From positions 62,001 to 126,000 of the forward strand of contig NZ_JAERVK010000006.1 of NCBI RefSeq assembly GCF_016745425.1: a stretch of DNA of 64,000 bases, in the 5' to 3' direction. Under the pieces are notes generated by a model. It worked only from the letters and a program-made list of their open reading frames with translations. It was not told where the DNA came from and did not search any database. The stretch is from Candidatus Methylomicrobium oryzae (GTDB lineage Bacteria > Pseudomonadota > Gammaproteobacteria > Methylococcales > Methylomonadaceae). The position numbers and the translations under genes were made by a program. Shown one piece after another: positions 48,138 through 57,850 of the stretch. How positions within the stretch are numbered: the first letter of the stretch is position 1; each line of letters opens with the position of its first letter.

Positions 48138-49072
48138 TTGGCATACAGGCGATCGGCACCTATATTCCCTCCGGACGGATCGACAACCGGCTGAAAACCG
48201 CAAAATTCGAAATCGACGAAACCTTTCTGACCGAAAAAACCGGCGCGCTGCGCAGCGCAGTCAAAGCCGAAGACGAGGATACTTCCGATTTATGCTGCAA
48301 AGCCTTCTACGATCTGCAGCAGAAAACCGGACTTCAGCCCGGCCGGATCGAATGCGCGGTCGTCTGCACCCAAAATCCGGACAACCGGGGCCTGCCGCAT
48401 ACCTCGGCCATCGTGCACGGCAAACTGGGCCTGCCCGAGTCGTGCGCGGTGTTCGACATATCGCTCGGCTGCTCCGGTTTCGTGTACGGCCTATCGGTGA
48501 TCCAGGCCTTCATGCAGGCCAACGGTTTTACCACGGGCGTCCTGTTTACGGCCGACCCCTACTCGAAAATCGTGAATCCGGAGGATAAGAATACCAGTCT
48601 GCTGTTCGGGGACGGCGCCGCGGCGACGCTGATCGGTAACGACCCGGTCTGGACCACCGGCAAGTTTTTATTCGGCTCGCAAGGCAAGGAACACGCTTCC
48701 ATTCGAATCGGCACCCCGGACGGCAAATTGGAGATGAACGGCAGGGCGGTCTTTTCGTTTTCCGCCACGGTCGTGCCGAAAAATATTCTGGCGATGCTTG
48801 AATCCAACCGCTTGACTGTAGAGGATATCGACCTGTTTGCGCTGCATCAGGGCAGCCGATATATCGTCGATACGATCAAAAAGAAACTCGCCGTCGAAGA
48901 CCGCAAAGCGCCGTTTGTCGCGGCCGACTACGGGAATACCGTATCGTCCTCGATTCCGCTGATTTTAAGCGACCCTGGCAACGCTTCCTGCAGCACGGTC
49001 GTGATTGCCGGCTTCGGCGTCGGCTTGTCGTGGGCCAGTACGGTTTTATTTAAAGTGAATAAAGGAAAATAA
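48134..49072 (+). CDS. 3-oxoacyl-ACP synthase III family protein (FabH-like)
   Basis: A 312-residue KAS III with an intact Cys-His-Asn triad: C113 (DISLGCSGFVYG), H238 (FALHQGS), N268 (DYGNTVSS). It should condense an acyl-CoA with malonyl-ACP. The frame is open from 47858, but the earlier part is shadow; the ATG at 48134 gives MIGIQAIGTYIP, the normal beginning. A dedicated ACP gene follows after 3 bp. The setting in a polysaccharide operon argues for a special short acyl group rather than bulk fatty acid synthesis. Confidence 0.92.
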   Translation: MIGIQAIGTYIPSGRIDNRLKTAKFEIDETFLTEKTGALRSAVKAEDEDTSDLCCKAFYDLQQKTGLQPGRIECAVVCTQNPDNRGLPHTSAIVHGKLGLPESCAVFDISLGCSGFVYGLSVIQAFMQANGFTTGVLFTADPYSKIVNPEDKNTSLLFGDGAAATLIGNDPVWTTGKFLFGSQGKEHASIRIGTPDGKLEMNGRAVFSFSATVVPKNILAMLESNRLTVEDIDLFALHQGSRYIVDTIKKKLAVEDRKAPFVAADYGNTVSSSIPLILSDPGNASCSTVVIAGFGVGLSWASTVLFKVNKGK

Positions 49073-49075
49073 TCC

Positions 49076-49315
49076 ATGCATGCAACTCAACAGGACATTA
49101 TCTCGATCTTGGAAAATGCCGGCTTGTCGGCCGACGTTTCGGCGATTCAAGGAAACACGGACTTAATCAAGGAAGCCGGTATCGATTCCCTGGAAATGAT
49201 GAGCGTGTATCTCGGCATCGAGGAAAAATTCGGCATTCATATTCCGGATCAGGATCTGGACCGGCTCGATACGATAGACAACATTATCCAATACCTGCAG
49301 AAGCTGCCTGAATAA
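49076..49315 (+). CDS. Acyl carrier protein
   Basis: A 79-residue carrier protein with the phosphopantetheine site S38 in EAGIDSLEMMSVYLGIEEKFGI. The canonical DSL motif is kept. It directly follows the KAS III gene, which suggests a private carrier for that enzyme and the LpxD-like transferase. Confidence 0.92.
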   Translation: MHATQQDIISILENAGLSADVSAIQGNTDLIKEAGIDSLEMMSVYLGIEEKFGIHIPDQDLDRLDTIDNIIQYLQKLPE

Positions 49316-49360
49316 CTTCACTGCCCACCGATTCATCTGTTTTCCCCTCGATCTTCCCGG

Positions 49361-50806
49361 ATGTCGGCATTCGAGCAAAAAATAACGCGCGGCGTGCTGT
49401 GGAGCGCCGTCGACGTACTGCTGCGGCAAGGGTCGCAATTCGTTATCCTGATCGTGATGGCGCGGATTTTGTCGCCCGAGGATTTCGGCACAATGGCTTT
49501 GCTCGCCCTATTCGTCGGCCTGGCCAACGTTTTCGTCGACGGAGGATTCGGTTCGGCATTGATCCAGAGGCAACGTATTACGCATACCGACGAGTCGACC
49601 GTCTTCTTTTTCAATTTGGGCATGGGGCTTATCGTGCTGCTGACGCTGTGCGCGCTCGCGCCTTATATCGCGCTGCTCTTCGATAAGCCGATCCTGCGCC
49701 CGCTCACCTACGTAATGGCGGCCAATGTGTTTATCAATGCGTTCGGGTCGATCCATACCACTTTGCTGACCAAGGAACTGAACCTCAAACTGGTCGCGAA
49801 GATAGGCGGGATAGCCTCCACCTTGTCGGGAGGGCTGGCCGTTTACCTGGCGCTTCAGGGATTCGGCGTGTGGAGCCTGGCGATCCAGACGGTTACAACC
49901 AGCCTGTTATCGGTTCTTCTGCTGTGGAAATGGCATGCCTGGCGGCCGCTGCGGACGTTCAGTCTGAGCTCCCTGCGTTCGTATTTCCGCTTCGGCGGCT
50001 ACCTGCTGATCGTTTCTTTCGTCGACATTCTTCACACGAATCTGTATTCACTGCTGATCGGCAAGTTTTACCAGATTCGTGAAGTGGGTTTTTACGACCG
50101 GGCGCAAAAAACCCAGTTACTGCCGGTCAATTTCATCATGCTGGTGATCAATCGGGTGGCTTTTTCGACTTTTTCTTCCCTGGCGGAAGATAAGGAAAAA
50201 CTGGCCCGGGCGTTCCGCAAAGCCCAGCGTCTGGTCATGTTCGTCAATATTCCGCTGGCGCTGATGATGATCGTGCTGGCGGAACCGATCATCCAGACCC
50301 TGTTCGGGGAAAAATGGCTGGCCAGCGCCCCAATTCTGCAGGTACTCGGCATCAGCGCCCTGCTATGGCCCATGCATATCCTGAATACGAACGTACTGAT
50401 GGCGCAGGGAAGGTCCGATCTGTTTTTTAATATCATGCTGATAAAAAAAACCGTGTCGATCAGCCTGACCGTGATCGGCAGTTTTTACGGGATTATCGCG
50501 ATCGCTTGGGCGCAAGTCGCGGCCTCCCTGTTTTCATTGGTCGTCAATGCCTATTACAGCCGGGTTTTTCTGAATTACGGCGTATTGAAACAGGTACGGG
50601 ACCTGCTGCCCAGCCTGAGCCTCGGCGCATTCGCGGGTGCCTCGGTATGGCTGGCGTTGCGTCACTCCGACTTGGTTTATTATCTCGACCTGATACTCGG
50701 CATTTCGCTGGGCGGCCTGATTTATACCGCCATCGCTTATGCGGCCCGTATTAATACCCTTTCCGAAATTATCGGCTTGGTCAGAAGACGCAGCGAGCAA
50801 AGCTGA
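49361..50806 (+). CDS. Polysaccharide flippase, MOP superfamily (WzxC-like)
   Basis: A 481-residue inner-membrane protein with about 12-14 membrane segments. The opening ITRGVLWSAVDVLLRQGSQFVILIVMARILSPEDFGTMALL and FVDGGFGSALIQRQRITHTDESTVF are typical of the WzxC/RfbX branch that flips lipid-linked oligosaccharides to the periplasm. The matching polymerase (Wzy) and chain-length regulator (Wzz) were not found in this window. Confidence 0.92.
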   Translation: MSAFEQKITRGVLWSAVDVLLRQGSQFVILIVMARILSPEDFGTMALLALFVGLANVFVDGGFGSALIQRQRITHTDESTVFFFNLGMGLIVLLTLCALAPYIALLFDKPILRPLTYVMAANVFINAFGSIHTTLLTKELNLKLVAKIGGIASTLSGGLAVYLALQGFGVWSLAIQTVTTSLLSVLLLWKWHAWRPLRTFSLSSLRSYFRFGGYLLIVSFVDILHTNLYSLLIGKFYQIREVGFYDRAQKTQLLPVNFIMLVINRVAFSTFSSLAEDKEKLARAFRKAQRLVMFVNIPLALMMIVLAEPIIQTLFGEKWLASAPILQVLGISALLWPMHILNTNVLMAQGRSDLFFNIMLIKKTVSISLTVIGSFYGIIAIAWAQVAASLFSLVVNAYYSRVFLNYGVLKQVRDLLPSLSLGAFAGASVWLALRHSDLVYYLDLILGISLGGLIYTAIAYAARINTLSEIIGLVRRRSEQS

Positions 50807-50823
50807 CCGGAAAAAATGACCGG

Positions 50824-51492
50824 ATGAATATGACAGGTTTTTTAAAGACTCAACTGGGGAAATGTCTTTTTTTCACAAGAAAAAAGATATTCTGCATCGG
50901 TGCGAACAAAACAGGCACGACCTCGATCGCCGAAGTTTTTCGCTCACTCGGACTCAGGGTCGGCGACCAGGGAAAGGCGGAGCTGCTGCTACACGACTGG
51001 GCGAAACGGGATTTTCGAAAAATTATCCGCTACTGCCGCCGGGCGGAAGCTTTCCAGGATATCCCTTTCAGTTATCCGGATACCTATCGCGCGCTCGATG
51101 CCGCCTATCCCGGCTCGAAATTTATTTTGACCGTACGCAATAATGCCGACGAGTGGTACGAGTCTTTAGTGCGTTTTCACAGCAAATTGGTCGGTAAAAG
51201 CCGCATTCCGACCGCCGCGGACCTTCGGGAATACGATTACCGCTATCCCGGCTTTCTCTGGGATGCACAGAAACTCCGCTATGGTGCAAACGAATCGTCG
51301 CTGTACGACCGCGAACTGTACACCCGCTGCTATGAAGAACATAACCGGGCGGTGATCGATTATTTCAAAGACAGGCCGGACGACCTGTTGGTGTTGGATA
51401 TTTCCCAAGCCGATGCGATGGAAAAATTGCTGAACTTTTTGGGCTACCCTTATAACGGGCAAACGATGCCCCATGCCAACTCTTCGAAATAA
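50824..51492 (+). CDS. PAPS-dependent sulfotransferase
   Basis: A 222-residue enzyme of the bacterial/eukaryotic-type sulfotransferase fold. The 5'-phosphosulfate loop reads CIGANKTGTTSIAEVFRSLG (about 24-43), and the 3'-phosphate site is FILTVRNNADEWYESLVRFH (about 100-119). It should sulfate a sugar of the surface polysaccharide or a lipid-linked intermediate in the cytoplasm. The APS kinase and PAP phosphatase genes at the head of the operon supply the donor and remove the by-product. Confidence 0.85.
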   Translation: MNMTGFLKTQLGKCLFFTRKKIFCIGANKTGTTSIAEVFRSLGLRVGDQGKAELLLHDWAKRDFRKIIRYCRRAEAFQDIPFSYPDTYRALDAAYPGSKFILTVRNNADEWYESLVRFHSKLVGKSRIPTAADLREYDYRYPGFLWDAQKLRYGANESSLYDRELYTRCYEEHNRAVIDYFKDRPDDLLVLDISQADAMEKLLNFLGYPYNGQTMPHANSSK

Positions 51493-51536
51493 AAAAGCGC
51501 CGCGGCTCTCTCCATCCCATCGATAATGATTTATTC

Positions 51537-52562
51537 GTGAACCCTTTCAGCATTGCCGAATTCAGAGAAAAAAAGCTGCCCGGCGAATCCGAAATCCGCT
51601 CATCGTGGACATCGGATCAGCCGCTCGTCAGTATCGTGTGCACGGCGTTCAACCACGAACGCTACATCGAGGACGCGATCCGGGGATTTTTGCTGCAAAA
51701 GACCGATTTCCCGTTCGAAATCGTCATTCACGACGATGCCTCTACCGATAACACGCGCCGTCTGATCGAACGTTATGCCGTTGCGTATCCGGAATTGATC
51801 AAACCGGTATTCCAAAGCGTCAACCAGTACCGGCTGGGCAAGAAGCCCATTCCTTTGGCGGTCGGCTACGCGAAGGCGCCGTATATCGCCATCTGCGAAG
51901 GCGATGATTTCTGGACCGACGACGCGAAACTGCAAAGCCAGCTGGACGAAATGCGCAAGCGCCCGGAATGCGGGATCAGTTTTCACGCCGCACGGGTATT
52001 GCATCCCGGCGGAGAATTAACGCCCGTTGCCGATTACGCGGACCAGCTATCGATCATTCCGGCGGAAACCCTTATTGCCGCGGACGGGGCTTTTTGCCCG
52101 ACGGCCTCCCTGGTTTTAAAGCGTACACTATTCGAGCAATTGCCTGACTGGTTTTACCGAAGCGCGCCGGTAGGCGATTATTATTATCAGGTTTTCGGCG
52201 CCTTATCCGGGGGAGCCCTGTATTTGCCCACCGCAATGGCCGTTTACCGGTGTTTTACCGCGGGCTCCTGGAGCTCCTCTCTCGCCCGGAAAGACAGAAA
52301 CGAGATTATTGCTCATGCCGAAAGAACGCTGGGCTGCCTTTCCGAGCTGGACCGCTGCACCGGTCATCGCTATTCCGCCAGCATCGATAAGGCCAAAGCG
52401 CGTCAAGCCTTCTCCGTTGCTGTGTTATTTCTCAAACAGAAATATCTGCAGGACGCCTTCGGCTTTATGAAAATCAGTTGGTCGTTAAGCCGCGCGCTTT
52501 TTGTCGGCCAACTGTGCGTTTTACTGAAAAACCGGATCCGTCGAGCCGTTTTCAACCGGTAA
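51537..52562 (+). CDS. Glycosyltransferase family 2
   Basis: A 341-residue GT-A-type transferase. VSIVCTAFNHERYIEDAIRGFLLQ begins the nucleotide-binding domain, with IVIHDDASTDNT and the metal-binding ICEGDDFWTDD following. The start is GTG at 51537. The acceptor and donor sugars cannot be told. It lies between the sulfotransferase and an epimerase gene. Confidence 0.88.
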   Translation: MNPFSIAEFREKKLPGESEIRSSWTSDQPLVSIVCTAFNHERYIEDAIRGFLLQKTDFPFEIVIHDDASTDNTRRLIERYAVAYPELIKPVFQSVNQYRLGKKPIPLAVGYAKAPYIAICEGDDFWTDDAKLQSQLDEMRKRPECGISFHAARVLHPGGELTPVADYADQLSIIPAETLIAADGAFCPTASLVLKRTLFEQLPDWFYRSAPVGDYYYQVFGALSGGALYLPTAMAVYRCFTAGSWSSSLARKDRNEIIAHAERTLGCLSELDRCTGHRYSASIDKAKARQAFSVAVLFLKQKYLQDAFGFMKISWSLSRALFVGQLCVLLKNRIRRAVFNR

Positions 52563-52621
52563 GGAAACGGCAAAAGGACGGGCCTGCGGCCATCTCAATC
52601 ATTGGAACCACGCTTTTATAG

Positions 52622-53581
52622 ATGAACAAGACCATCGCCATCACAGGCGCGAGCGGCTACATCGGAAGACATCTGATTGCCTCGCTGGCATCCTCCGAAG
52701 ACATTCGGATCAAGGTGCTTGCCAGGCCGCAATCCGAAAAGCCGACCGCTGTAGAATGGCCCGAAAAGGTCGAGGTCGTTCAAGGCGATCTGAACGATGC
52801 GGACTCTCTGCAAGACCTGCTCGAGCCCGGCTGTACGGTGGTCAACCTGGTTTATCTATGGGATGCCGGCGAACAAGGCAATCTCCAAGTCATCCGCAAT
52901 CTGCTCGATACCTGCGTTGCCGCCGGCATCGGCCGGCTGATCCATTGCAGCACCGCCGCGGTTTCCGGCCGCGTCGCGGACGACCGGATTACCGAGGAGA
53001 CGCCTTGCCGGCCGATCACCGAATACGGGATTACCAAGCTGAAGGTCGAACAGGCGATTCTGGCCTCGGCGAAAGGCCGTTTCGACGCGGCCGTTATCCG
53101 CCCGACCGCCGTTTTCGGCCCCGGCGCGGAACCGTTGAAAAAACTGGCCGCCGATCTGCTGCACGGGAGCCGGTCGCGCAATTACCTGAAGTCCTGCCTT
53201 TTCGGACGGCGGCGGATGAATCTGGTCCATATCGACAACGCGGTTGCGGCCTTGGATTATCTAATCCGGTGCGAAAAACCGCTCAAGGACGAGGTCTTCA
53301 TCGTGTCGGACGACGCCGCCCCGAACAATAACTTTGCCGACGTGGAGCGCTACTTGATCGATTCTCTCCGGGTACCCGATTATCCGCTGCCGAGGCTGCC
53401 GCTGCCGCTGGGCTTGCTGAGCCTGCTGCTGCGAGCCCTGGGCAGAAACAATATCAATCCGCGCTGCAATTATTCGCAAAACAAGCTCGAAGCCTTCGGC
53501 TTCAACAGTCCGGTCGATTTCGAAACGGGTCTGGCGAATTACGCGGCCTGGTACCGAACGCAGGCGCATAGCCGATCATGA
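52622..53581 (+). CDS. NAD-dependent sugar epimerase/dehydratase family protein
   Basis: A 319-residue extended short-chain dehydrogenase. Rossmann motif TGASGYIGRHL at 8-18, serine region IHCSTAAVSG and the catalytic pair in EYGITKLKVE (Tyr and Lys four residues apart). The C-terminal third is diverged. It should modify a nucleotide sugar or a sugar on the lipid carrier. The stop overlaps the next start by 4 bp. Confidence 0.82.
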   Translation: MNKTIAITGASGYIGRHLIASLASSEDIRIKVLARPQSEKPTAVEWPEKVEVVQGDLNDADSLQDLLEPGCTVVNLVYLWDAGEQGNLQVIRNLLDTCVAAGIGRLIHCSTAAVSGRVADDRITEETPCRPITEYGITKLKVEQAILASAKGRFDAAVIRPTAVFGPGAEPLKKLAADLLHGSRSRNYLKSCLFGRRRMNLVHIDNAVAALDYLIRCEKPLKDEVFIVSDDAAPNNNFADVERYLIDSLRVPDYPLPRLPLPLGLLSLLLRALGRNNINPRCNYSQNKLEAFGFNSPVDFETGLANYAAWYRTQAHSRS

Positions 53582-54723
53582 AGATCCTGAACGTCAACTC
53601 ATCCCTGAGCTCCGGGACAGGCGGCGGCACCGCCGAACGCACCTTCCAGATGAGCCGCTTCCTGGCGCTGGAAGGCATCGACTGCACGGTGCTGACCCTC
53701 GACAGCGGTCTGGATGCGGCCCGTATCGAAGCGCTGAAACCGGCTCGCCTGGTGGCTATTCCCCTGCTCTGGCCACGGTTCCATCTGCCGCGGATACGCT
53801 GGCGGACAATCAAGGCAGTGGTCGACGAGGCGGACATCGTACACCTGATGAACCATTGGGGCGTGCTGAATGCGATGGTTTATTGGGCCGCCCGCCGCGC
53901 CCGGAAACCTTATGTGGTCTGTCCGGCCGGGGCGCTGCCTCTATTCGGGCGCTCGAAGCCGTTGAAGCGGCTCTACAATCTGCTCGTCGGCCGGGCGATC
54001 GTCCGTCATGCCGCCGGCTGGATCGCGGTCACGGCGGCCGAATTCGCCCAGTTCGAAAGCTACGGCGTGCCGTCCGAACGGATCACGGTGATTCCGAACG
54101 GGGTTTGTCCGGAGGACTTTCCGACTGTCGATACCGCCGAATTCCGGCGCGCAAAAAAATTACCGGACGTACCGTTCATTCTGTTTATGGGCCGGCTCAG
54201 CCCGATCAAAGGCCCCGACCTGCTGCTGCAGGCGTTCGCTTCGCTGAAGGAGCGGATTCCCGATTACCATCTGGTTTTCGCCGGTCCCGACGAGGGCATG
54301 CAGGCCGGGCTTGAAGACGCGGCGCGTCAGGCCGGGATCGCGGAACGGGTGCATTTTCTGGGGCTGGTCGGCGGCCGGGACAAGGCGGCGGCCTACCGGG
54401 CGGCCCGCCTGCTCGCGGTGCCGTCCCGCCAGGAAGCGATGTCGATCGTCGTTTTGGAAGCGGGCATCTGCGGCGTTCCGGCCATGCTGACCGACCAGTG
54501 CGGGTTTTCCGAAATCGCCGCGATCGATCCGGGCCTGGAAACGCCCGCCACCGCCGAAGGCATCGCCGCCGGCCTGGAACGCCTGCTGCTGACTCCGGGC
54601 CTGCTCGACCGGAGTGCCGCGGAACTGCAGAAACTGGTCCGGCAAAAATACACCTGGCCCTATATCGTACAGGAGTACGTGAATCTGTACCGCATGATCT
54701 TACCGACACCAGCCGGCCCATGA
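53578..54723 (+). CDS. Glycosyltransferase family 4 (GT-B)
   Basis: A 381-residue retaining glycosyltransferase. The glycine-rich start SSLSSGTGGGTAERTFQMS, ITVIPNGVCPEDFP at the domain junction, ILFMGRLSPIKGPDLLLQAF and the ExxxxxxxE donor motif in SRQEAMSIVVLEAGICGVP are all present. The specific sugar is unknown. It overlaps the genes on both sides by 4 bp. Confidence 0.9.
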   Translation: MKILNVNSSLSSGTGGGTAERTFQMSRFLALEGIDCTVLTLDSGLDAARIEALKPARLVAIPLLWPRFHLPRIRWRTIKAVVDEADIVHLMNHWGVLNAMVYWAARRARKPYVVCPAGALPLFGRSKPLKRLYNLLVGRAIVRHAAGWIAVTAAEFAQFESYGVPSERITVIPNGVCPEDFPTVDTAEFRRAKKLPDVPFILFMGRLSPIKGPDLLLQAFASLKERIPDYHLVFAGPDEGMQAGLEDAARQAGIAERVHFLGLVGGRDKAAAYRAARLLAVPSRQEAMSIVVLEAGICGVPAMLTDQCGFSEIAAIDPGLETPATAEGIAAGLERLLLTPGLLDRSAAELQKLVRQKYTWPYIVQEYVNLYRMILPTPAGP

Positions 54724-55958
54724 AGATACTGCTCGTCAGCCAATACTTCTTCCCGGAAGCCTTCATCATCAACGATCTGGTCCGGCACCTGAATGATCTA
54801 GGCCACCAGGTGACCGTGCTGACCGGCAAGCCCAATTATCCGCAGGGAAAGATTTATGACGGTTACCGGCTTGGAGGCATTCAGCGCGAACGCTACGCCG
54901 AAGCGGTCGAAGTGATCCGCGTGCCGCTGTTGCCGCGCGGCAAAGGCGGCGGCCTGCGCCTGGCGGCCAATTACCTGTCGTTCGTGGTATCCGGACTGGT
55001 CCATGCACCCTGGCTGCTGCGCGGCAGGTCCTTCGATGCGATCCTGGTGTTTGCGATTTCGCCGATTACCCAGGCGATTCCGGCGATTCTGCTGAAATGG
55101 CTGAAAAGAGGGCATCTGGCGGTCTGGATACAGGATTTGTGGCCGGAAAGCGTCAGCGCCACCGGATTTATCCGCAATCCGTGGCTGTTGAAGATGATCG
55201 GCTGGCTCGTAAAAGGCATTTATGCGGGATCGGACACGCTTTTGATACAGTCGCGCGCTTTTACCGAACCGGTCGCACGTTATGCACGGAGAGACAAAAT
55301 CGTTTATTATCCCAACTCTTTCGAGGATAAAAGCGAAACGGTTGCCGATGAGGCACTCGTGCCCGAACGTCTGCTCGATACGCTCGAAAGCGATTTTTGT
55401 CTGGTCTTTGCCGGCAATCTCGGCACCGCGCAGTCGCTCGGCACGCTGGTCGGCGCCGCGGAACGCCTTCGGCATCTTCCGGACCTGAAGCTGGTCATCG
55501 TCGGCAGCGGCAGCATGCAATCCTGGCTGGAACGGCAAAAAACCGAAAAAGCGCTAGACAATCTGCTGCTGGCGGGCCGCTTTCCGCCGGAAGCGATGGG
55601 ACCGATCTTCCGCCGCGCCAAAGGCCTCTTAGTTACGTTGAAGCACGACGAGATTTTTTCCTGCGTGATTCCGAGCAAAATTCAAGCGTATCTCGCCGCC
55701 GGCCGGCCGATCATCGCCGCGCTGGACGGCGAAGGCGCGAAAGTGGTGGAAGAAGCCCGCGCAGGGCTTACCTGCCCGGCCGAAGATGCCGAAGCGCTGG
55801 CAGAGCGCATCCGGAAACTGTATGCGATGAACGATGCCGAGCGCGACGCGCTGGGCCGCTCCGGGCGCGCTTATTTTCTCGAACAGTTCGAAATGGCGGC
55901 GCAAACGCAGCGGTTGGTCGAAATTTTTAATCAAAGAATAAAGGAAATACGGAAATGA
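54720..55958 (+). CDS. Glycosyltransferase family 4, WbuB/WbjE-like
   Basis: A 412-residue transferase. MKILLVSQYFFPEAFIINDLVRHL, GHQVTVLTGKPNYPQGKIYDGY and VWIQDLWPESVSATGFI are the hallmarks of the WbuB/WcaI branch, which transfers N-acetyl-L-fucosamine or a related sugar. The frame is open from 54498, but the real start is the ATG at 54720, overlapping the previous stop. The next three genes should make exactly such a UDP-N-acetyl-6-deoxy-L-hexosamine. Confidence 0.9.
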   Translation: MKILLVSQYFFPEAFIINDLVRHLNDLGHQVTVLTGKPNYPQGKIYDGYRLGGIQRERYAEAVEVIRVPLLPRGKGGGLRLAANYLSFVVSGLVHAPWLLRGRSFDAILVFAISPITQAIPAILLKWLKRGHLAVWIQDLWPESVSATGFIRNPWLLKMIGWLVKGIYAGSDTLLIQSRAFTEPVARYARRDKIVYYPNSFEDKSETVADEALVPERLLDTLESDFCLVFAGNLGTAQSLGTLVGAAERLRHLPDLKLVIVGSGSMQSWLERQKTEKALDNLLLAGRFPPEAMGPIFRRAKGLLVTLKHDEIFSCVIPSKIQAYLAAGRPIIAALDGEGAKVVEEARAGLTCPAEDAEALAERIRKLYAMNDAERDALGRSGRAYFLEQFEMAAQTQRLVEIFNQRIKEIRK

Positions 55959-56818
55959 GCGGGAAAGTCCTGGTGCTCGGCGCCACCGGCATGCTCGGCA
56001 ATGCGGTATTCAGGTATTTGTCGGGCGATCCCGGGCTGCAGGTCTGGGGTACGCTCCAGAGCCCTGCGGGCAGGCGTTTTTTTGCGGAGGCGTTGCAGCC
56101 TTATCTGCTCGCGAACGTGAATGTGCTCGATTTCGACACCCTGGTCGGCGCTTTCGAGAAAATCCGCCCAAACGTGGTGATCAATTGCATCGGCCTGATC
56201 AAGCAACTGGCGGATGCGAAAGACCCGCTGGCGGCCCTGCCGATCAACGCGATGCTGCCGCACCGGCTGGCGAAATTGTGCGCATTGTCCGGCGCGCGCC
56301 TGATCCATGTCAGCACCGACTGCGTCTTTTCCGGCCGCCAAGGCATGTACCTTGAAACCGATCCTTCCGATGCGGAGGACCTGTACGGCAAATCCAAATA
56401 CATCGGCGAACTGCATGATGTGCCGGATGCAGTTACCCTACGCACCTCGATCATCGGCCGCGAACTGTCCGGCCATGTCGGCCTGGTCGACTGGTTCCTG
56501 TCTCAGGAAGGCCGCGTGAAAGGTTATCGGAATGCCGTCTTTTCGGGCTTGCCGACCGTCGAACTGGCCAGGATAATGCGCGATTTCGTGATTCCGAATC
56601 CGGAATTGTCCGGCCTGTATCACGTTTCGGCCGCGCCGATCGACAAATATGCGTTGCTGAAAGGGGTCGCCGAGGCCTATGGGAAAACGATCGAAATCGT
56701 ACCGGACGACGCCGTACGCATCGACCGTTCGCTGGACTCGACGCGCTTCCGGCAAGCCGCGGGCTATGCCCCGCCCGCCTGGCCGGAACTGATTATGATG
56801 ATGAAGAATTTTGGATGA
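55955..56818 (+). CDS. RmlD-like NDP-sugar 4-reductase (WbvR-like)
   Basis: A 287-residue short-chain reductase. LGATGMLGNAVF is the cofactor loop, with INCIGLIKQLADAKDP, LIHVSTDCVFSGRQGMY and the YGKSKYIGEL Tyr/Lys pair. The length and motifs fit dTDP-4-dehydrorhamnose reductase relatives. In the L-FucNAc pathway the equivalent enzyme CapF/WbjC is longer (about 370 residues) because of a C-terminal cupin domain, which is absent here. A WbvR-type role making UDP-N-acetyl-L-rhamnosamine/L-quinovosamine precursors is therefore more likely. Confidence 0.8.
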   Translation: MSGKVLVLGATGMLGNAVFRYLSGDPGLQVWGTLQSPAGRRFFAEALQPYLLANVNVLDFDTLVGAFEKIRPNVVINCIGLIKQLADAKDPLAALPINAMLPHRLAKLCALSGARLIHVSTDCVFSGRQGMYLETDPSDAEDLYGKSKYIGELHDVPDAVTLRTSIIGRELSGHVGLVDWFLSQEGRVKGYRNAVFSGLPTVELARIMRDFVIPNPELSGLYHVSAAPIDKYALLKGVAEAYGKTIEIVPDDAVRIDRSLDSTRFRQAAGYAPPAWPELIMMMKNFG

Positions 56819-56839
56819 CGGAGTTTACCGGGCACACCG

Positions 56840-57850
56840 ATGTTTGATGATAAAGTCTTGATGATTACCGGCGGCACCGGCTCTTTCGGGCATACTGTGC
56901 TGAACCGCTTTCTGGACACGAACGTCCGGGAAATCCGCATTTTCAGCCGCGACGAGAAAAAACAGGAAGACATGCGCATCGCGCTGGCGAACGACAAGGT
57001 CAAGTTTTATATCGGCGATGTCCGCGATTACACCAGCGTTTCCGAGGCCTTGACCGGCGTCGATTACATCTTCCATGCCGCGGCCCTGAAACAGGTGCCG
57101 TCCTGTGAGTTTTATCCGATGGAAGCGGTCAAAACCAATGTGATCGGTACCGAGAACGTGTTGAATGCGGCGATCGCCAACGGCGTCAAACGCGTGGTCG
57201 TACTCAGCACCGATAAGGCGGTCTATCCGATCAATGCGATGGGCATCTCGAAGGCGATGGCCGAAAAAATCATGGTCGCCCGCTCGCGGATGATTCCGGA
57301 GACGGGCACGGTGGTCTGCGCAACCCGCTACGGCAACGTGATGGCCTCGCGCGGCTCGGTGATTCCGCTGTTCGTCAGCCAGATCAGGAAAGGCGAGCCG
57401 ATTACCGTGACCGACCCGAACATGACCCGCTTCCTGATGTCGTTGGAAGACTCGGTCGATCTGGTTCTGCATGCGTTCGAGCACGCCCGGCAGGGCGACA
57501 TTTTCGTGCAGAAGGCCCCCGCCTCGACGGTCGCGGATCTGGCCCAGGCACTAAAGGAACTGTTCGGCAGCGCCTCACCGGTGAAAGTGATCGGCACGCG
57601 CCACGGCGAAAAATTGTACGAGTCGCTGATCTCGCGCGAGGAAATGGCCAAGGCCGAAGACATGGCGCGCTACTTCCGGATTCCCGCGGACAACCGCGAC
57701 CTGAACTACAACAAATATTTCGTCGAAGGCGAGGCCCATATTTCGGAACTGGACGACTATACCTCGCATAACACCCGGCGTCTGAACGTAGCCGAAATCA
57801 AACATCTGCTGATGACGCTGGACTACATCAGGAAGGAACTCGATGCTTAA
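56840..57850 (+). CDS. UDP-GlcNAc inverting 4,6-dehydratase/5-epimerase, CapE/WbjB-like
   Basis: A 336-residue enzyme that begins UDP-N-acetyl-L-6-deoxyhexosamine synthesis. Cofactor loop TGGTGSFGHTVL, HAAALKQVPSCEFYPMEAVKTN, and LSTDKAVYPINAMGISK, where the usual catalytic tyrosine is Met134 with Lys138. That replacement is known in CapE-type enzymes and separates it from PseB/FlaA1. The stop overlaps the start of the 2-epimerase gene by 8 bp. Confidence 0.92.
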   Translation: MFDDKVLMITGGTGSFGHTVLNRFLDTNVREIRIFSRDEKKQEDMRIALANDKVKFYIGDVRDYTSVSEALTGVDYIFHAAALKQVPSCEFYPMEAVKTNVIGTENVLNAAIANGVKRVVVLSTDKAVYPINAMGISKAMAEKIMVARSRMIPETGTVVCATRYGNVMASRGSVIPLFVSQIRKGEPITVTDPNMTRFLMSLEDSVDLVLHAFEHARQGDIFVQKAPASTVADLAQALKELFGSASPVKVIGTRHGEKLYESLISREEMAKAEDMARYFRIPADNRDLNYNKYFVEGEAHISELDDYTSHNTRRLNVAEIKHLLMTLDYIRKELDA

